Shown: positions 32,093-40,503, counted from the stretch's first letter. The stretch: DNA of 64,000 nucleotides from Candidatus Atribacteria bacterium (GCA_003451675.1 DMCY01000019.1:9866-73865); one strand, 5' to 3'. Notes: generated from the letters alone by a model not told the origin. Made by a program: numbers and translations.

Positions 32093-33492
32093 CTTGAACC
32101 ACCTATTTTTTGTGAAGAAATTCGTAATGTGGGCTGGCCATAAGATACATCCACCATTTGTCCACTTTTACCACAATCTCCAATTTCAAATTTCAAATCG
32201 TTGCCAATAACATCGATTTTTGATAAAATATCTAATGTGTTCCCAGCGTATAAAAATGGTTTTATAGCCTCTGTAATTTCTCCATTTTCAATAAAAAATC
32301 CACTATTTATACCAAAAATAAAATCACCTGTTTGAGTATTCACTTCTCCCCCTGAAAATTCAGTCGCATAAATACCTTTTTTTGTATCTTTTATTATCTC
32401 TTCGGGTAAATGTATACCTGGTTCAATATATGTATTCCTCATTCTACAAATTGGTTGAAATTGATATGATTCTCTACGCCCATTGCCAGTACATTTTAAA
32501 TTTAACTTTTTAGCTGTCCTTATATCAGTCATAATACCATCAACAATTCCATTTTTAATAAGATAAACAGGGTTAGATAATGTTCCTTCAGAATCATAGG
32601 GTTCATAGACCCAGTCACCTCTTGTATCACCACGATCAGTAATTGTAATAAAGTCTGGTGCTACTTTTTTACCCCACATTTTCGAGAAAATGCTATCATT
32701 ATCTATAATTGCATCTGCTTCTAATGCATGTCCACATGCCTCATGTATAAGAATTCCTCCTGCACCTGGAGCCAAAACCAGATCTAATCGACCTGGTTTA
32801 ACAATTTTTAACTTTAAATATTTTTTTGCCTCTTCAACCAAATCAAAACCATTTTTTAAGATTAACTCTTTAAAATCAATATTATTACCTTTAGAAAAAC
32901 TTTTTTTTGTTTTAGTCATTAATTCCCCTTCTATATTAAATATCAAATTTATCTTGGCTTTCAATTTACTTTCAACCCATTCCCTAACTTTGCCTTTTCT
33001 ATCAAGTACTATAACTTTTTTAAAACTACCAGAAATATGACATGAGAGATCGTATAAATTTACCTCGTTGCGTGCAAATTTTTCTAAATTGTCAAAATAA
33101 TTATTTGCTTCTTCGTAAGGTAAATCAAATTTACAATAAAGAGAATTATTTTGACTTGCAAAGTAGTTATTTTTAGTCTGAGAATTTGTATCCCAAATTT
33201 TGTTTGAAAGTAATTTTTCTGAAGCAGTTTCAAATAATTCATATATATTTTTATATTCAGCAAGAGTTTTACAGATATATATTTGATTATTCTTTTGGTT
33301 AAGACGTAAGCCTGCACCACGTTTACTCGAAAGAAATGGCCCTACCCTTTCCGTTAAACCCAAATACCAACTTAACCCAACAACTTCTTCGACATAAAGA
33401 TCTGTATAGTCTGCCATATTCATTAATTTCTTCTGAAATTCAGATAGTTCACTAAAATCAATTTGTTCTATTGAAAAATTATATTTTTTCAT
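32089..33492 (-). CDS. tldD: TldD-type metalloprotease, catalytic subunit
   Basis: 467 residues. Zinc motif HEACGH at 250-255 (His250, Glu251, His255), followed by ALEAD and, near the C-terminus, GDCGKSGQMVDVSYG with the probable Cys ligand. Active partner of the TldE-like protein encoded next. Overlaps the permease gene by 14 bases, tying the protease pair to the transporter and peptide maturase. The N-terminal third is less conserved than in E. coli TldD. Chromosomal TldD/E pairs also exist without peptides, so the operon position is the evidence for peptide processing here. Confidence 0.88.
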   Translation of the reverse strand: MKKYNFSIEQIDFSELSEFQKKLMNMADYTDLYVEEVVGLSWYLGLTERVGPFLSSKRGAGLRLNQKNNQIYICKTLAEYKNIYELFETASEKLLSNKIWDTNSQTKNNYFASQNNSLYCKFDLPYEEANNYFDNLEKFARNEVNLYDLSCHISGSFKKVIVLDRKGKVREWVESKLKAKINLIFNIEGELMTKTKKSFSKGNNIDFKELILKNGFDLVEEAKKYLKLKIVKPGRLDLVLAPGAGGILIHEACGHALEADAIIDNDSIFSKMWGKKVAPDFITITDRGDTRGDWVYEPYDSEGTLSNPVYLIKNGIVDGIMTDIRTAKKLNLKCTGNGRRESYQFQPICRMRNTYIEPGIHLPEEIIKDTKKGIYATEFSGGEVNTQTGDFIFGINSGFFIENGEITEAIKPFLYAGNTLDILSKIDVIGNDLKFEIGDCGKSGQMVDVSYGQPTLRISSQKIGGSR

Positions 33493-34810
33493 AATCTCTT
33501 TTCGCTCCTTTTATAAATATGTAATTACACAGAAAAGTAGGAAAACTAATTAAAAAAAGATATAAAGGAGAAAAATGAAGAGCACTAAAAAAATATCCTA
33601 TAAATATAATTAAACCAATTATGTATCTCAGAGAAACAACCCTCATATTGCTAAAACTCTTGGTAACAGTTAGCAATGGTAATAATATGCCTAATACAAA
33701 GTTTACTAATATAATTCTTATTAAAACATTTGGCGGATTCAAAATAAATATAATAACAGTTAAGGAAATGATAGAAATTATCAAAGGAATAAGCAACATT
33801 CCCGATAAAAATTCTTTAGAAGATAACGGAATCATAAAACCTTTTTTTTGTTTTTGTATAGTTTGATAAGACGAATTGGCAAATGTAGTTGTGAATCCAA
33901 AAACAATTATTATACCCCCAATGAAAAATGAACTCTGACCACCAGATTTCATTAAATAGACAGCAAAGGCCATTTGAGCAAAAAGCATAAGCCATAAACT
34001 AAATGATAATCTCGAATAGATTATTAATTCCTTAAATACTAGTGATTTCCACCCAGGCCAGTATAATTTTTTGCCCCACTTATTATCAGCCGTGTCTTTC
34101 TTTTGTTCATACATCAAAGTCAGCAATCCTGCCCAATTTCCTTCAAAAAAATATTTTTTACTTAAATAAGCAAATCTACAATGTTCCATAAATTTAGGCC
34201 ATTGAATCTGTTCAACAATCATAATTGATAGCAAAAAACTTACAAGTGAAGCGAATACCCAAAAGACAATACTACCTTTAATCGGAAAAAAGATGATAAC
34301 TAAAGAAAATGCTATAAACTGACATAAGATTTTTTTGAATCTAATTTTTAAATTATAATTTAACCATGATATATTTGTCAAAAAGATGAGGGATAGTGCC
34401 AATACAACACTATTGACAGTAACCAGATGGTTCAATCCCAAAAACGGGAAAAGAATAAAAACAAGTATTAGTACTGGGATATAGTTTAATAACAATTTTA
34501 TTGCAATAATGAGTTTTACATTAAACGGTCCAGTAATAATGTAGTATATACCGGGGATAGAAAAAAAGATAGGTGGATATTTACTAAAGAAAATCTTGTT
34601 TAAAGCAAAGATGATAAAGATAATTGAAAATAACGATGTAAAAAAATTTTGAGAAACTACTTTCTCGTTTATCATTCTGAATGATTCCTGTATAATTGCC
34701 AATAATATAATTATAGCAAATAATTCCAGTAATATTTTTTGCAAATGACTTTTGATGAATCTATACTCATTCTTTAATAGCAGTAAACCTATCTGAAAAT
34801 AACACAACAA
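33479..34810 (-). CDS. ABC-2-type / EcsB-like transporter permease
   Basis: 443 residues, very hydrophobic, with about ten to twelve membrane segments and almost no large soluble domain. TTG start at 34810 (a second TTG follows directly) with AAAGGAGGT about 8 bases upstream. The loop near the middle carries a Lys- and Trp-rich patch (KKDTADNKWGKKLYWPGWKS). No sequence signature beyond permease character; the length and the 246-residue ATPase partner fit the EcsA/EcsB type. Likely exports or gives immunity to the modified peptide. Overlaps tldD. Confidence 0.75.
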   Translation of the reverse strand: MLCYFQIGLLLLKNEYRFIKSHLQKILLELFAIIILLAIIQESFRMINEKVVSQNFFTSLFSIIFIIFALNKIFFSKYPPIFFSIPGIYYIITGPFNVKLIIAIKLLLNYIPVLILVFILFPFLGLNHLVTVNSVVLALSLIFLTNISWLNYNLKIRFKKILCQFIAFSLVIIFFPIKGSIVFWVFASLVSFLLSIMIVEQIQWPKFMEHCRFAYLSKKYFFEGNWAGLLTLMYEQKKDTADNKWGKKLYWPGWKSLVFKELIIYSRLSFSLWLMLFAQMAFAVYLMKSGGQSSFFIGGIIIVFGFTTTFANSSYQTIQKQKKGFMIPLSSKEFLSGMLLIPLIISIISLTVIIFILNPPNVLIRIILVNFVLGILLPLLTVTKSFSNMRVVSLRYIIGLIIFIGYFFSALHFSPLYLFLISFPTFLCNYIFIKGAKRDYEKI

Positions 34811-34822
34811 AAATTACCTCCT

Positions 34823-35563
34823 TTAACCTTCGATAAACTTGAGGAATATCTCTTCTAAAGAAAGATCTTTGTCTTGAGCAAAATCAATTCTTTCATTCAT
34901 CTCTTGCTGACTTCCGCTGGCTATTATTTCACCCTGATTCAAAAAAATATATTTATCACAAAAAGTTTGGGCTAAGTCCAGAAGATGGGTGGAAACAAAA
35001 ATGCTTTTACCTTTATCTTTATATTTTAGGAAAAGGTCTTTTAATTTCCTGATAGAACCCGGGTCTAAACCGAAAAACGGTTCATCAGCAATTAGTAAGT
35101 CAAAATCCCTAATAAAAGCACAACTAATCATAAATTTCTGCTTGGTTCCTTTGGATAATTTATCTGGAAATTTCTTTAAATGCTTTTCTAAATTTAAGTA
35201 CTCAATTAAAAATTCTTTCCTTTTTTGATATTCATTTTTAGGAAGTTTGAATAACATAGCAACAAATTGAAGATGCTCTTCTAAAGTAAGATCTTCATAA
35301 TAGATTGGTTGCTCTGGAATATAGGAAATATGGGAAGCAATCTCCTTTTGTTTTTTCAAGATCTGATCATTATAATAAATATCACCCTGGTCTTTTTCAA
35401 TAAGTCCTAATATACTCTGCATTGTTGTAGTTTTCCCGGCACCATTTGGTCCAATCAGGCCAACAATTTCACCAGATTTAACCGTAAAAGAAATTTCATT
35501 TAATACTTTTTTTGAATTGTATTTTTTAGTTAAATTATTAACTTCTAAAATATTTTTCTTCAC
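34823..35563 (-). CDS. ABC transporter ATP-binding protein
   Basis: 246 residues from GTG at 35563. The open frame continues upstream into the radical SAM gene, but homology starts at ILEVNNLTKKYNSKKVL, and a 246-residue product matches EcsA-like ATPases. Walker A GPNGAGKTT at 38-46, a degenerate signature LSKGTKQKF in place of LSGGQ, Walker B LLIADEPFFGLD, and the switch His in VSTHLLD. Partner of the adjacent permease (12-base gap). The ribosome-binding site for the GTG is weak. Confidence 0.88.
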   Translation of the reverse strand: MKKNILEVNNLTKKYNSKKVLNEISFTVKSGEIVGLIGPNGAGKTTTMQSILGLIEKDQGDIYYNDQILKKQKEIASHISYIPEQPIYYEDLTLEEHLQFVAMLFKLPKNEYQKRKEFLIEYLNLEKHLKKFPDKLSKGTKQKFMISCAFIRDFDLLIADEPFFGLDPGSIRKLKDLFLKYKDKGKSIFVSTHLLDLAQTFCDKYIFLNQGEIIASGSQQEMNERIDFAQDKDLSLEEIFLKFIEG

Positions 35564-35630
35564 TTTTACTTCTCTAATAATATTTTTAGGATATGTAAGG
35601 TCCTCAAATCTTATTTTATACCTTAATTGT

Positions 35631-36926
35631 TTAATAAAGCAACTTTTTAAAATTCTTTTTCCAAATACAATCTTCTTTCCCTGCTTGATAAGCCATTCCG
35701 TGACAGTTAGCACAAGTATCATATACTTCACAATCACCACAAAGGCTTTTGGTTGGGGATTTTAAATTTTTGAAAACAAATGTCTTTTTAGAAGCAAAAA
35801 TATCTTCAATTTCATCTTGAACCAGATTGCCTATAACATAATTAAAAACAGTACATGGAGTAACATCACCATTAGGTAATATATTTATACTAATATACCC
35901 TGCACCACAGTTACCTTGTTCTTTTACTTTATCAATAAGAACGCCTTCTTCATTCTTCCCAATAAAGAAATTTTTTGTTTCATATAAGCTTTTAAATTTA
36001 TTAATATCTCTTTCTATTTCTTTAAATTCGCCAAAACTATACGCCCACTCTTTATTTTTAGCTCTTCCTAATTCCATTGTACGCCCAATAAGAACTTGTA
36101 CTACTCCTCTCTTTTTACCATATTTAATTACAGATTCCAGTTCATTTTTATTTAATGGATTCAATGTAAAAGAAATTACTACGGGTAACTTATATTTTCT
36201 TAAAGATTTTATTGCAAAATCTGCACGCTCAAAAGAATCTTTTCGACCACGAATTAAATTATGAGTCCTTGGCTGTCCATCAATACTAATTTGCCATGCA
36301 ATATTTTTATAATCCTTAACCTTTTCAACAAATTCTGCTGTAAAAAGATATCCACTGGTTCCCACAACCGCAACGAAGAATCTTTTAGAAATTTCATCTA
36401 ATATATTAATAAAATCTGGTCTTGCCGTTGGTTCTCCTCCAGTAATAAAAAGTTTATTAACTCCCATTTTTTGAAGTTTCTTCAGAATGATCAGAACTTC
36501 TTCAGAGTCCATTTCCTTTTTTATACTATAACCTGCAGAGTTATAGCAATGTTTACATCTTAATGGGCATTTTCTAGTTAATTCTATACTTGCAGCCATT
36601 GGTATCACACAATAAAAATTTCCATATACTTTCCCACTTTTTAACGAATTAGGTAACTGTTTGTTTACAACTACATATCCTCGATTAATACTGTCACATA
36701 AAAATTTCTTGACTAGTTTTTCCGTCCTATTATATTCTTCAGAATAACGGGAAGCCATTTCATTAATTATTTGAGTAACACTTTTATTCCCATCACATAA
36801 TTCTAATATTTCAGCCCCGGTTTTATTCACCAAATCATATTCCATAGAAGCTTCATTCCACTTATATAATACAGAATCTCCATACTGTTTTATCAAAACA
36901 TAAGGATCTACAAATAAAGGATTCAT
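35631..36926 (-). CDS. Radical SAM/SPASM peptide maturase with PqqD-like N-terminal domain
   Basis: 431 residues. Residues about 8-90 form a PqqD-like recognition domain (DLVNKTGAEILELCDG, RGYVVV). The radical SAM cluster is Cys120, Cys124 and Cys127 in CPLRCKHC; GGEPTARPD follows at 163-171. The C-terminal SPASM domain has Cys340, Cys358, Cys396, Cys399, Cys405, Cys408 and Cys420, enough for two auxiliary Fe-S clusters. Such enzymes install thioether or C-C crosslinks in ribosomal peptides. ATG at 36926 with GGAGGT 9 bases upstream. It directly follows the small Cys-containing peptide gene at 36990-37112, the obvious substrate. Enzyme class is firm; the exact crosslink is inferred. Confidence 0.9.
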   Translation of the reverse strand: MNPLFVDPYVLIKQYGDSVLYKWNEASMEYDLVNKTGAEILELCDGNKSVTQIINEMASRYSEEYNRTEKLVKKFLCDSINRGYVVVNKQLPNSLKSGKVYGNFYCVIPMAASIELTRKCPLRCKHCYNSAGYSIKKEMDSEEVLIILKKLQKMGVNKLFITGGEPTARPDFINILDEISKRFFVAVVGTSGYLFTAEFVEKVKDYKNIAWQISIDGQPRTHNLIRGRKDSFERADFAIKSLRKYKLPVVISFTLNPLNKNELESVIKYGKKRGVVQVLIGRTMELGRAKNKEWAYSFGEFKEIERDINKFKSLYETKNFFIGKNEEGVLIDKVKEQGNCGAGYISINILPNGDVTPCTVFNYVIGNLVQDEIEDIFASKKTFVFKNLKSPTKSLCGDCEVYDTCANCHGMAYQAGKEDCIWKKNFKKLLY

Positions 36927-36945
36927 GATTAATAACCTCCAAATT

Positions 36946-36976
36946 GGTTAGGGGCTATTTATTATAGCCCCTAACC
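36946..36976 (-). terminator. Hairpin between precursor peptide gene and maturase gene
   Basis: Perfect 13-bp stem, arms 36946-36958 (GGTTAGGGGCTAT) and 36964-36976, 5-base loop. No T run follows on the minus strand, so it should act as a partial terminator or 3'-end stabiliser, giving more precursor message than maturase message, a usual design in peptide operons. It ends about 10 bases before the maturase ribosome-binding site. Confidence 0.75.
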
Positions 36977-36989
36977 CCCCATAATTTAA

Positions 36990-37112
36990 TTAAACAGGAG
37001 CAGCTATAAACCAAATGGCACATGGAAAACTAATCAAAGCTGGGTTCAAACCAAGAACAGCACAACCAATACATGCAGCAATTTTTTTCCCTTTATAGGT
37101 AGGCTTATTCAT
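36990..37112 (-). CDS. Candidate RiPP precursor peptide (40 residues)
   Basis: ATG at 37112 with a strong AGGGGGTG ribosome-binding site; stop at 36990-36992. The first 13 residues are basic (Lys3, Lys7, Lys9, Lys10) and serve as a short leader; the remaining 27 are hydrophobic with Cys14, Cys17 (CIGC) and Cys31, plus Pro24, Pro30, Trp34 and a Val C-terminus. The CxxC-x13-C pattern is close to that of SkfA (CMGC-x11-C), the sporulation killing factor, which carries a Cys-to-alpha-carbon thioether; subtilosin A also has a short leader and clustered N-terminal Cys. Located directly upstream of a radical SAM/SPASM maturase and downstream of a promoter with paired operators. Product structure and activity are inference. 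Confidence 0.82.
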   Translation of the reverse strand: MNKPTYKGKKIAACIGCAVLGLNPALISFPCAIWFIAAPV

Positions 37113-37150
37113 CAAATTCACCCCCTTTTTTTATTAGGATTATACATTAT

Positions 37151-37180
37151 ATTATATGCAATCCATATAATCCCTGTCAC
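37151..37180 (-). promoter_or_regulatory. Promoter of the peptide operon
   Basis: On the minus strand GTGACA (37175-37180) and TATAAT (37151-37156) are separated by 18 bases. Predicted start near 37144, leaving a leader of about 30 bases before the precursor ATG. The -35 is directly next to the nearer operator. Confidence 0.72.
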
Positions 37181-37250
37181 TATACTAAAGTATAAATTTT
37201 TCTGCATTAACTAAAAATCCTATACTATAGTATAGGATTTTTAGCATTAA
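37181..37250 (-). promoter_or_regulatory. Two palindromic operators 40 bp apart
   Basis: TATACTAAAGTATA (37181-37194) and TATACTATAGTATA (37221-37234) are near-identical 14-bp palindromes whose starts are exactly 40 bp apart; GCATTAA (37204-37210 and 37244-37250) keeps the same offset, so a 30-bp module is repeated at 24 of 30 positions. The spacing is about four helical turns, placing both on one DNA face. The nearer site abuts the -35, as for an activator that contacts RNA polymerase. The farther palindrome extends to 37213-37242 with A/T ends and could also terminate the regulator transcript. The upstream GAF-LuxR protein is the likely ligand. Confidence 0.75.
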
Positions 37251-37282
37251 TTTATTCAATTTTTACATTTTAGTTGATTAAA

Positions 37283-38077
37283 TTAAATCATTTTTTTATT
37301 ATTATCTTCACTGCAAATTGCACTAAACCCCGAGATTTTCCCGATAGCAGCAGAGGCATTTTTCACATCCAATTTAGTAAAGATCTGATGCTTATGATAT
37401 TTTATCGTTTCTTTGGTACAGAACAGTCTATTAGCTATTTCGTCTTCCGTCTTTCCTTTAGCCAATAAAACTAATATTTCTTTCTCCTGTTTACTTAGCA
37501 TATCTTCATATTTACTAAATTGAGGAAATTTTAGTTCATTTAATATCTTATCAGATAATAATTTAACAAGCGCTAACTGTTCTTTTTGCATATCGTAGGC
37601 AATAGTAGAAACATCCAGATATCCAATTGTTTTATCCAAAATTTTCAATGGTACTGCCGCACAATACCATTTCCGAAAAAATTTGCAAAAATGCTGTTCT
37701 GGGGTAAGATATACTGGCCGCTTTAACTGTGAAGCTAAGCATATGGCATTAATACCACAACTGTTCTCCTGAAAAGAAATACCTGGTTTGATACCATTAT
37801 TAACAAGTCTCTTTGTTAATGAATTGTCCCCGGCTATCGATAATAAAATCGTATCTTTATCTGTTAATAAAAAGAAATAATTTCCGGTTATCAAGTTAAT
37901 AATATCGTCAATACAATCTTTAAATATCCTTATAAATTCATCATATTTATTAAATTTTTCCTTCAATCTTCGCCCACTTAAAAAATGTTGAGGTTTATTA
38001 ATCGTAGAATTTAAACCATTTTTAATGCATCTCTGCCATGCTTTAACAACTTCATCTTGGGGAATGAAAAATTCCAT
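37283..38077 (-). CDS. GAF-sensor / LuxR-type transcriptional regulator
   Basis: 264 residues. The N-terminus resembles the sensor part of AcoR-type activators: AWQRCIKNGLN near 13-23, then a GAF-like domain at about 50-160 with ENSCGINAICLA (104-115), HFCKFFRKWYCAAVPL and IGYLDVST. The C-terminus (about 194-250) is a LuxR/GerE helix-turn-helix (LSKQEKEILVLLAKGKTEDE, TIKYHKHQIFTKL). AcoR-like sensors are normally fused to sigma-54 ATPase domains; here that part is replaced by a LuxR DNA-binding domain. It lies immediately upstream of the operator/promoter region of the peptide operon and probably controls it. Ligand unknown. Confidence 0.82.
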   Translation of the reverse strand: MEFFIPQDEVVKAWQRCIKNGLNSTINKPQHFLSGRRLKEKFNKYDEFIRIFKDCIDDIINLITGNYFFLLTDKDTILLSIAGDNSLTKRLVNNGIKPGISFQENSCGINAICLASQLKRPVYLTPEQHFCKFFRKWYCAAVPLKILDKTIGYLDVSTIAYDMQKEQLALVKLLSDKILNELKFPQFSKYEDMLSKQEKEILVLLAKGKTEDEIANRLFCTKETIKYHKHQIFTKLDVKNASAAIGKISGFSAICSEDNNKKMI

Positions 38078-38161
38078 TTCTATCCCTCCAATAATCTTGA
38101 AGTATTGTCAGAAGTTTTTAGTTTTGAATTACAGTTTTTCGCTTTTAGCTATGGACCAATA

Positions 38162-38213
38162 GACAGGCGAGACGCCTGTCCTACGGGCAAACACAAGGTC
38201 TGCCCGCCCCTAC
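38162..38213. repeat. Two CCTAC-tailed palindromes in tandem
   Basis: GACAGGCGAGACGCCTGTC with CTAC tail (38162-38184) followed directly by an imperfect palindrome GGGCAAAC...GTCTGCCC with GCCCCTAC tail (38185-38213), upstream of the regulator gene. Confidence 0.8.
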
Positions 38214-38283
38214 AACTTATCAACTATCAACCATCTGATTGGTAGACCTAAAAAATTGGTAAATTATTTAACTGGTTAATGGT

Positions 38284-39996
38284 TTAATCTAAAAATAAAT
38301 CAACAATTTTTGAATTATCAACATCTACCAAGCCTTTATTGGTTATTTTAAGATGAGGAGCCACTTCTAAAGATAGAAAAGCGATACTCATAAAAGGATT
38401 GTCCACTGTAACTCCTAAATTTTTGGCAGTTTTATAAATGGAATCCAAATTTTCTTTCACTTTTAACAAAGGCCTATCTGACATCAAACCAGCAATAGGC
38501 AAAGGTAATGAATCTACTATCTTTTCATCCACAGATATTGCCAACCCACCTCCCATCTTAGAAATAGCTGCTCCGACATTTAACATATCTTTACTGTTAG
38601 TACCTACGATTATGATATTATGGGAATCATGAGCAACGGATGAGCCTAAAGCACCTTTTTTTAAACCAATCCCTTTGACTAAACCTATACTTACTTTATT
38701 CGAAGCATGATGTCTCTCTATTACGGCAATTTTTAAGATATCACGCTTGGTATCAGAAACTACAAAGCCATCTTCGATTTTAGGAACTTCTATATTTTCT
38801 TCAGTAACAATTTGACCTGGGGTAATTTTTATCACTCTGCATTTTTCGCCTTTTACTGGAATCTTGAAATCTTCAGGATAAAGCCATTTGATATTTATTG
38901 ATCCTCTAATAGGTACCTCCAATGGTTTAGGACTTAGCTCTAATAACTCTCCGTTTTCAGCAACTAATTCACCATTATTAAAAACTTTAAGGATATTAAA
39001 ATCTTTAAAGTTATCAAAAACAACCAAATCAGCTACATAGCCAGGAGCAATTGCACCTAAGTTTCTTAGTCTAAAATATTCTGCAGTATTCAGGGTGGCC
39101 ATCCTAATAACAGTAACTGGGTCTATCCCCTTTTTTATAGAAGTTTTTATAATATAATCAATATGCCCCTCCTCAATTAAATCTTTGGGGTGACGATCAT
39201 CACAACAAAAGAAACACCTCCTGGAATTATCAGCATTTACAAGAGGTAAAAGATCGATTAAATTTCGAGTAACTGAGCCTTCTCTCAACATAATATACAT
39301 ACCTAATCTCAATTTTTCTTTAGCCTCTTCTACTGTAGTACATTCATGGTCAGATCTTATTTGAGCGGAAACATAGGCACAAAGATCCTTGCCGGTCAAA
39401 TTAGGAGCATGCCCATCGATACATTTTTTTGAAGATACTACTATTTTATCTAAAACCTCGGGAATTTGGTTTAAAACTCCCGGAAAATTCATCATCTCTC
39501 CCAGCCCTAAAACCCATTTTTCGTCTAAAAGAGGAAATAAATCATTTACGCTAAGGTTTGCTCCGGAAGTTCCTAAAGATGAAGCAGGAACACAAGAAGG
39601 AAGCATCATAAAAATATTTAAGGGGTTATATTTGCTGGATTCCAACATATACCTGATACCTTCCAAGCCTAAAACATTGGCAATTTCATGAGGATCAATA
39701 ATCACTGAAGTTGTCCCCAGTGGTACTACAGTCCTGGCAAACTCTGAAACTTTTACCATAGAACTTTCTAAGTGAATATGACCATCCATAAATCCGGGAG
39801 ACAAATAACAATTGGAGATATCTATTTCATTAACGGCACTATATCCTTCACCTAATCCTACAATCGTATCCTTATAAATTACAACATCAGTAGTATATAT
39901 TTCTCCGGAAAAAACATTTATTATCTTCCCATTTTTTAATAATAAATCTGCTTTCTTCTCTCCTCGAGCAACTTTAATGATTTCAGCAAGACTCAT
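38284..39996 (-). CDS. ade: Adenine deaminase
   Basis: 570 residues from ATG at 39996, chosen because GGGGTG lies 6 bases upstream; an in-frame GTG overlaps that site. Amidohydrolase motifs: GFMDGHIHLESSM, IDPHEIANVLG, IDGHAPNLTG and CDDRHPKDLIEEGHI. Members of this family deaminate adenine to hypoxanthine using Mn/Fe. Purine salvage function. Separate from the peptide operon; about 200 bases of repeat DNA lie between it and the regulator gene. Confidence 0.94.
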   Translation of the reverse strand: MSLAEIIKVARGEKKADLLLKNGKIINVFSGEIYTTDVVIYKDTIVGLGEGYSAVNEIDISNCYLSPGFMDGHIHLESSMVKVSEFARTVVPLGTTSVIIDPHEIANVLGLEGIRYMLESSKYNPLNIFMMLPSCVPASSLGTSGANLSVNDLFPLLDEKWVLGLGEMMNFPGVLNQIPEVLDKIVVSSKKCIDGHAPNLTGKDLCAYVSAQIRSDHECTTVEEAKEKLRLGMYIMLREGSVTRNLIDLLPLVNADNSRRCFFCCDDRHPKDLIEEGHIDYIIKTSIKKGIDPVTVIRMATLNTAEYFRLRNLGAIAPGYVADLVVFDNFKDFNILKVFNNGELVAENGELLELSPKPLEVPIRGSINIKWLYPEDFKIPVKGEKCRVIKITPGQIVTEENIEVPKIEDGFVVSDTKRDILKIAVIERHHASNKVSIGLVKGIGLKKGALGSSVAHDSHNIIIVGTNSKDMLNVGAAISKMGGGLAISVDEKIVDSLPLPIAGLMSDRPLLKVKENLDSIYKTAKNLGVTVDNPFMSIAFLSLEVAPHLKITNKGLVDVDNSKIVDLFLD

Positions 39997-40503
39997 AATT
40001 ATCACCCCTTTTTCGTATATCGTATTTCGTATATCGTTAGAGAAATAAAAAATTAATTCGTTCTAATTGTCATTGCGAGCCTTAATTTTATCAAGGCGCG
40101 GCAATCCCTTCATTAAACTAAAAACTTAAAGCGAAAAACGAAAAGCCATAATTCAAAATTCAAAACCCTTATAATAAAGTATTGCGGTTGGTGTAGGGGT
40201 CGAATTTATTCGACCCGAATTATTTTTACAATTTTTTAGGAGGCACGATTGATCAAGTCCCTTGACATTCCTTGGGCGTATGCAATACGCCCCTACAGTT
40301 TTTATGATTTTTTTTGCCTTGGGCACGATGCATCGTGCCCCTACATATTATACGTTACGGGCAGACACAAGGTCTGCCCCTACTATTTTATTCTGGCTCC
40401 TGACTCCTGGCTTCTTTATTCTATTTTCTTAACCAGCTAACCAGGTAACTAACTAACCAACTAACTAATTCTTAACGAGATACGATTCACGAGATACTAG
40501 ATA
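39997..40503. repeat. Repeat block with four CCCCTAC-type palindromes
   Basis: No gene. CGTATAT heptamers at about 40014-40040; palindromes with a shared CCCCTAC or GTAGGGG flank: GTAGGGGTCGAATTTATTCG at 40193-40216, GGGCGTATGCAATACGCCC at 40274-40292, GGGCACGATGCATCGTGCCC at 40321-40340, and an imperfect GGGCAGAC...GTCTGCCC at 40359-40379; then AACCAGCTAACCAGGTAACT (about 40433-40452) and GAGATACGATTCACGAGATAC to 40500. Confidence 0.85.

Noticed and set aside
32690..33040. 116-residue plus-strand frame
   Set aside because: Antisense to tldD over its zinc motif; shadow of the real gene.
37213..37242. Reading the palindrome only as a rho-independent terminator of the regulator gene
   Set aside because: Termination remains possible, but the second copy 40 bp away without A/T-run ends and the contact with the -35 fit operators better.
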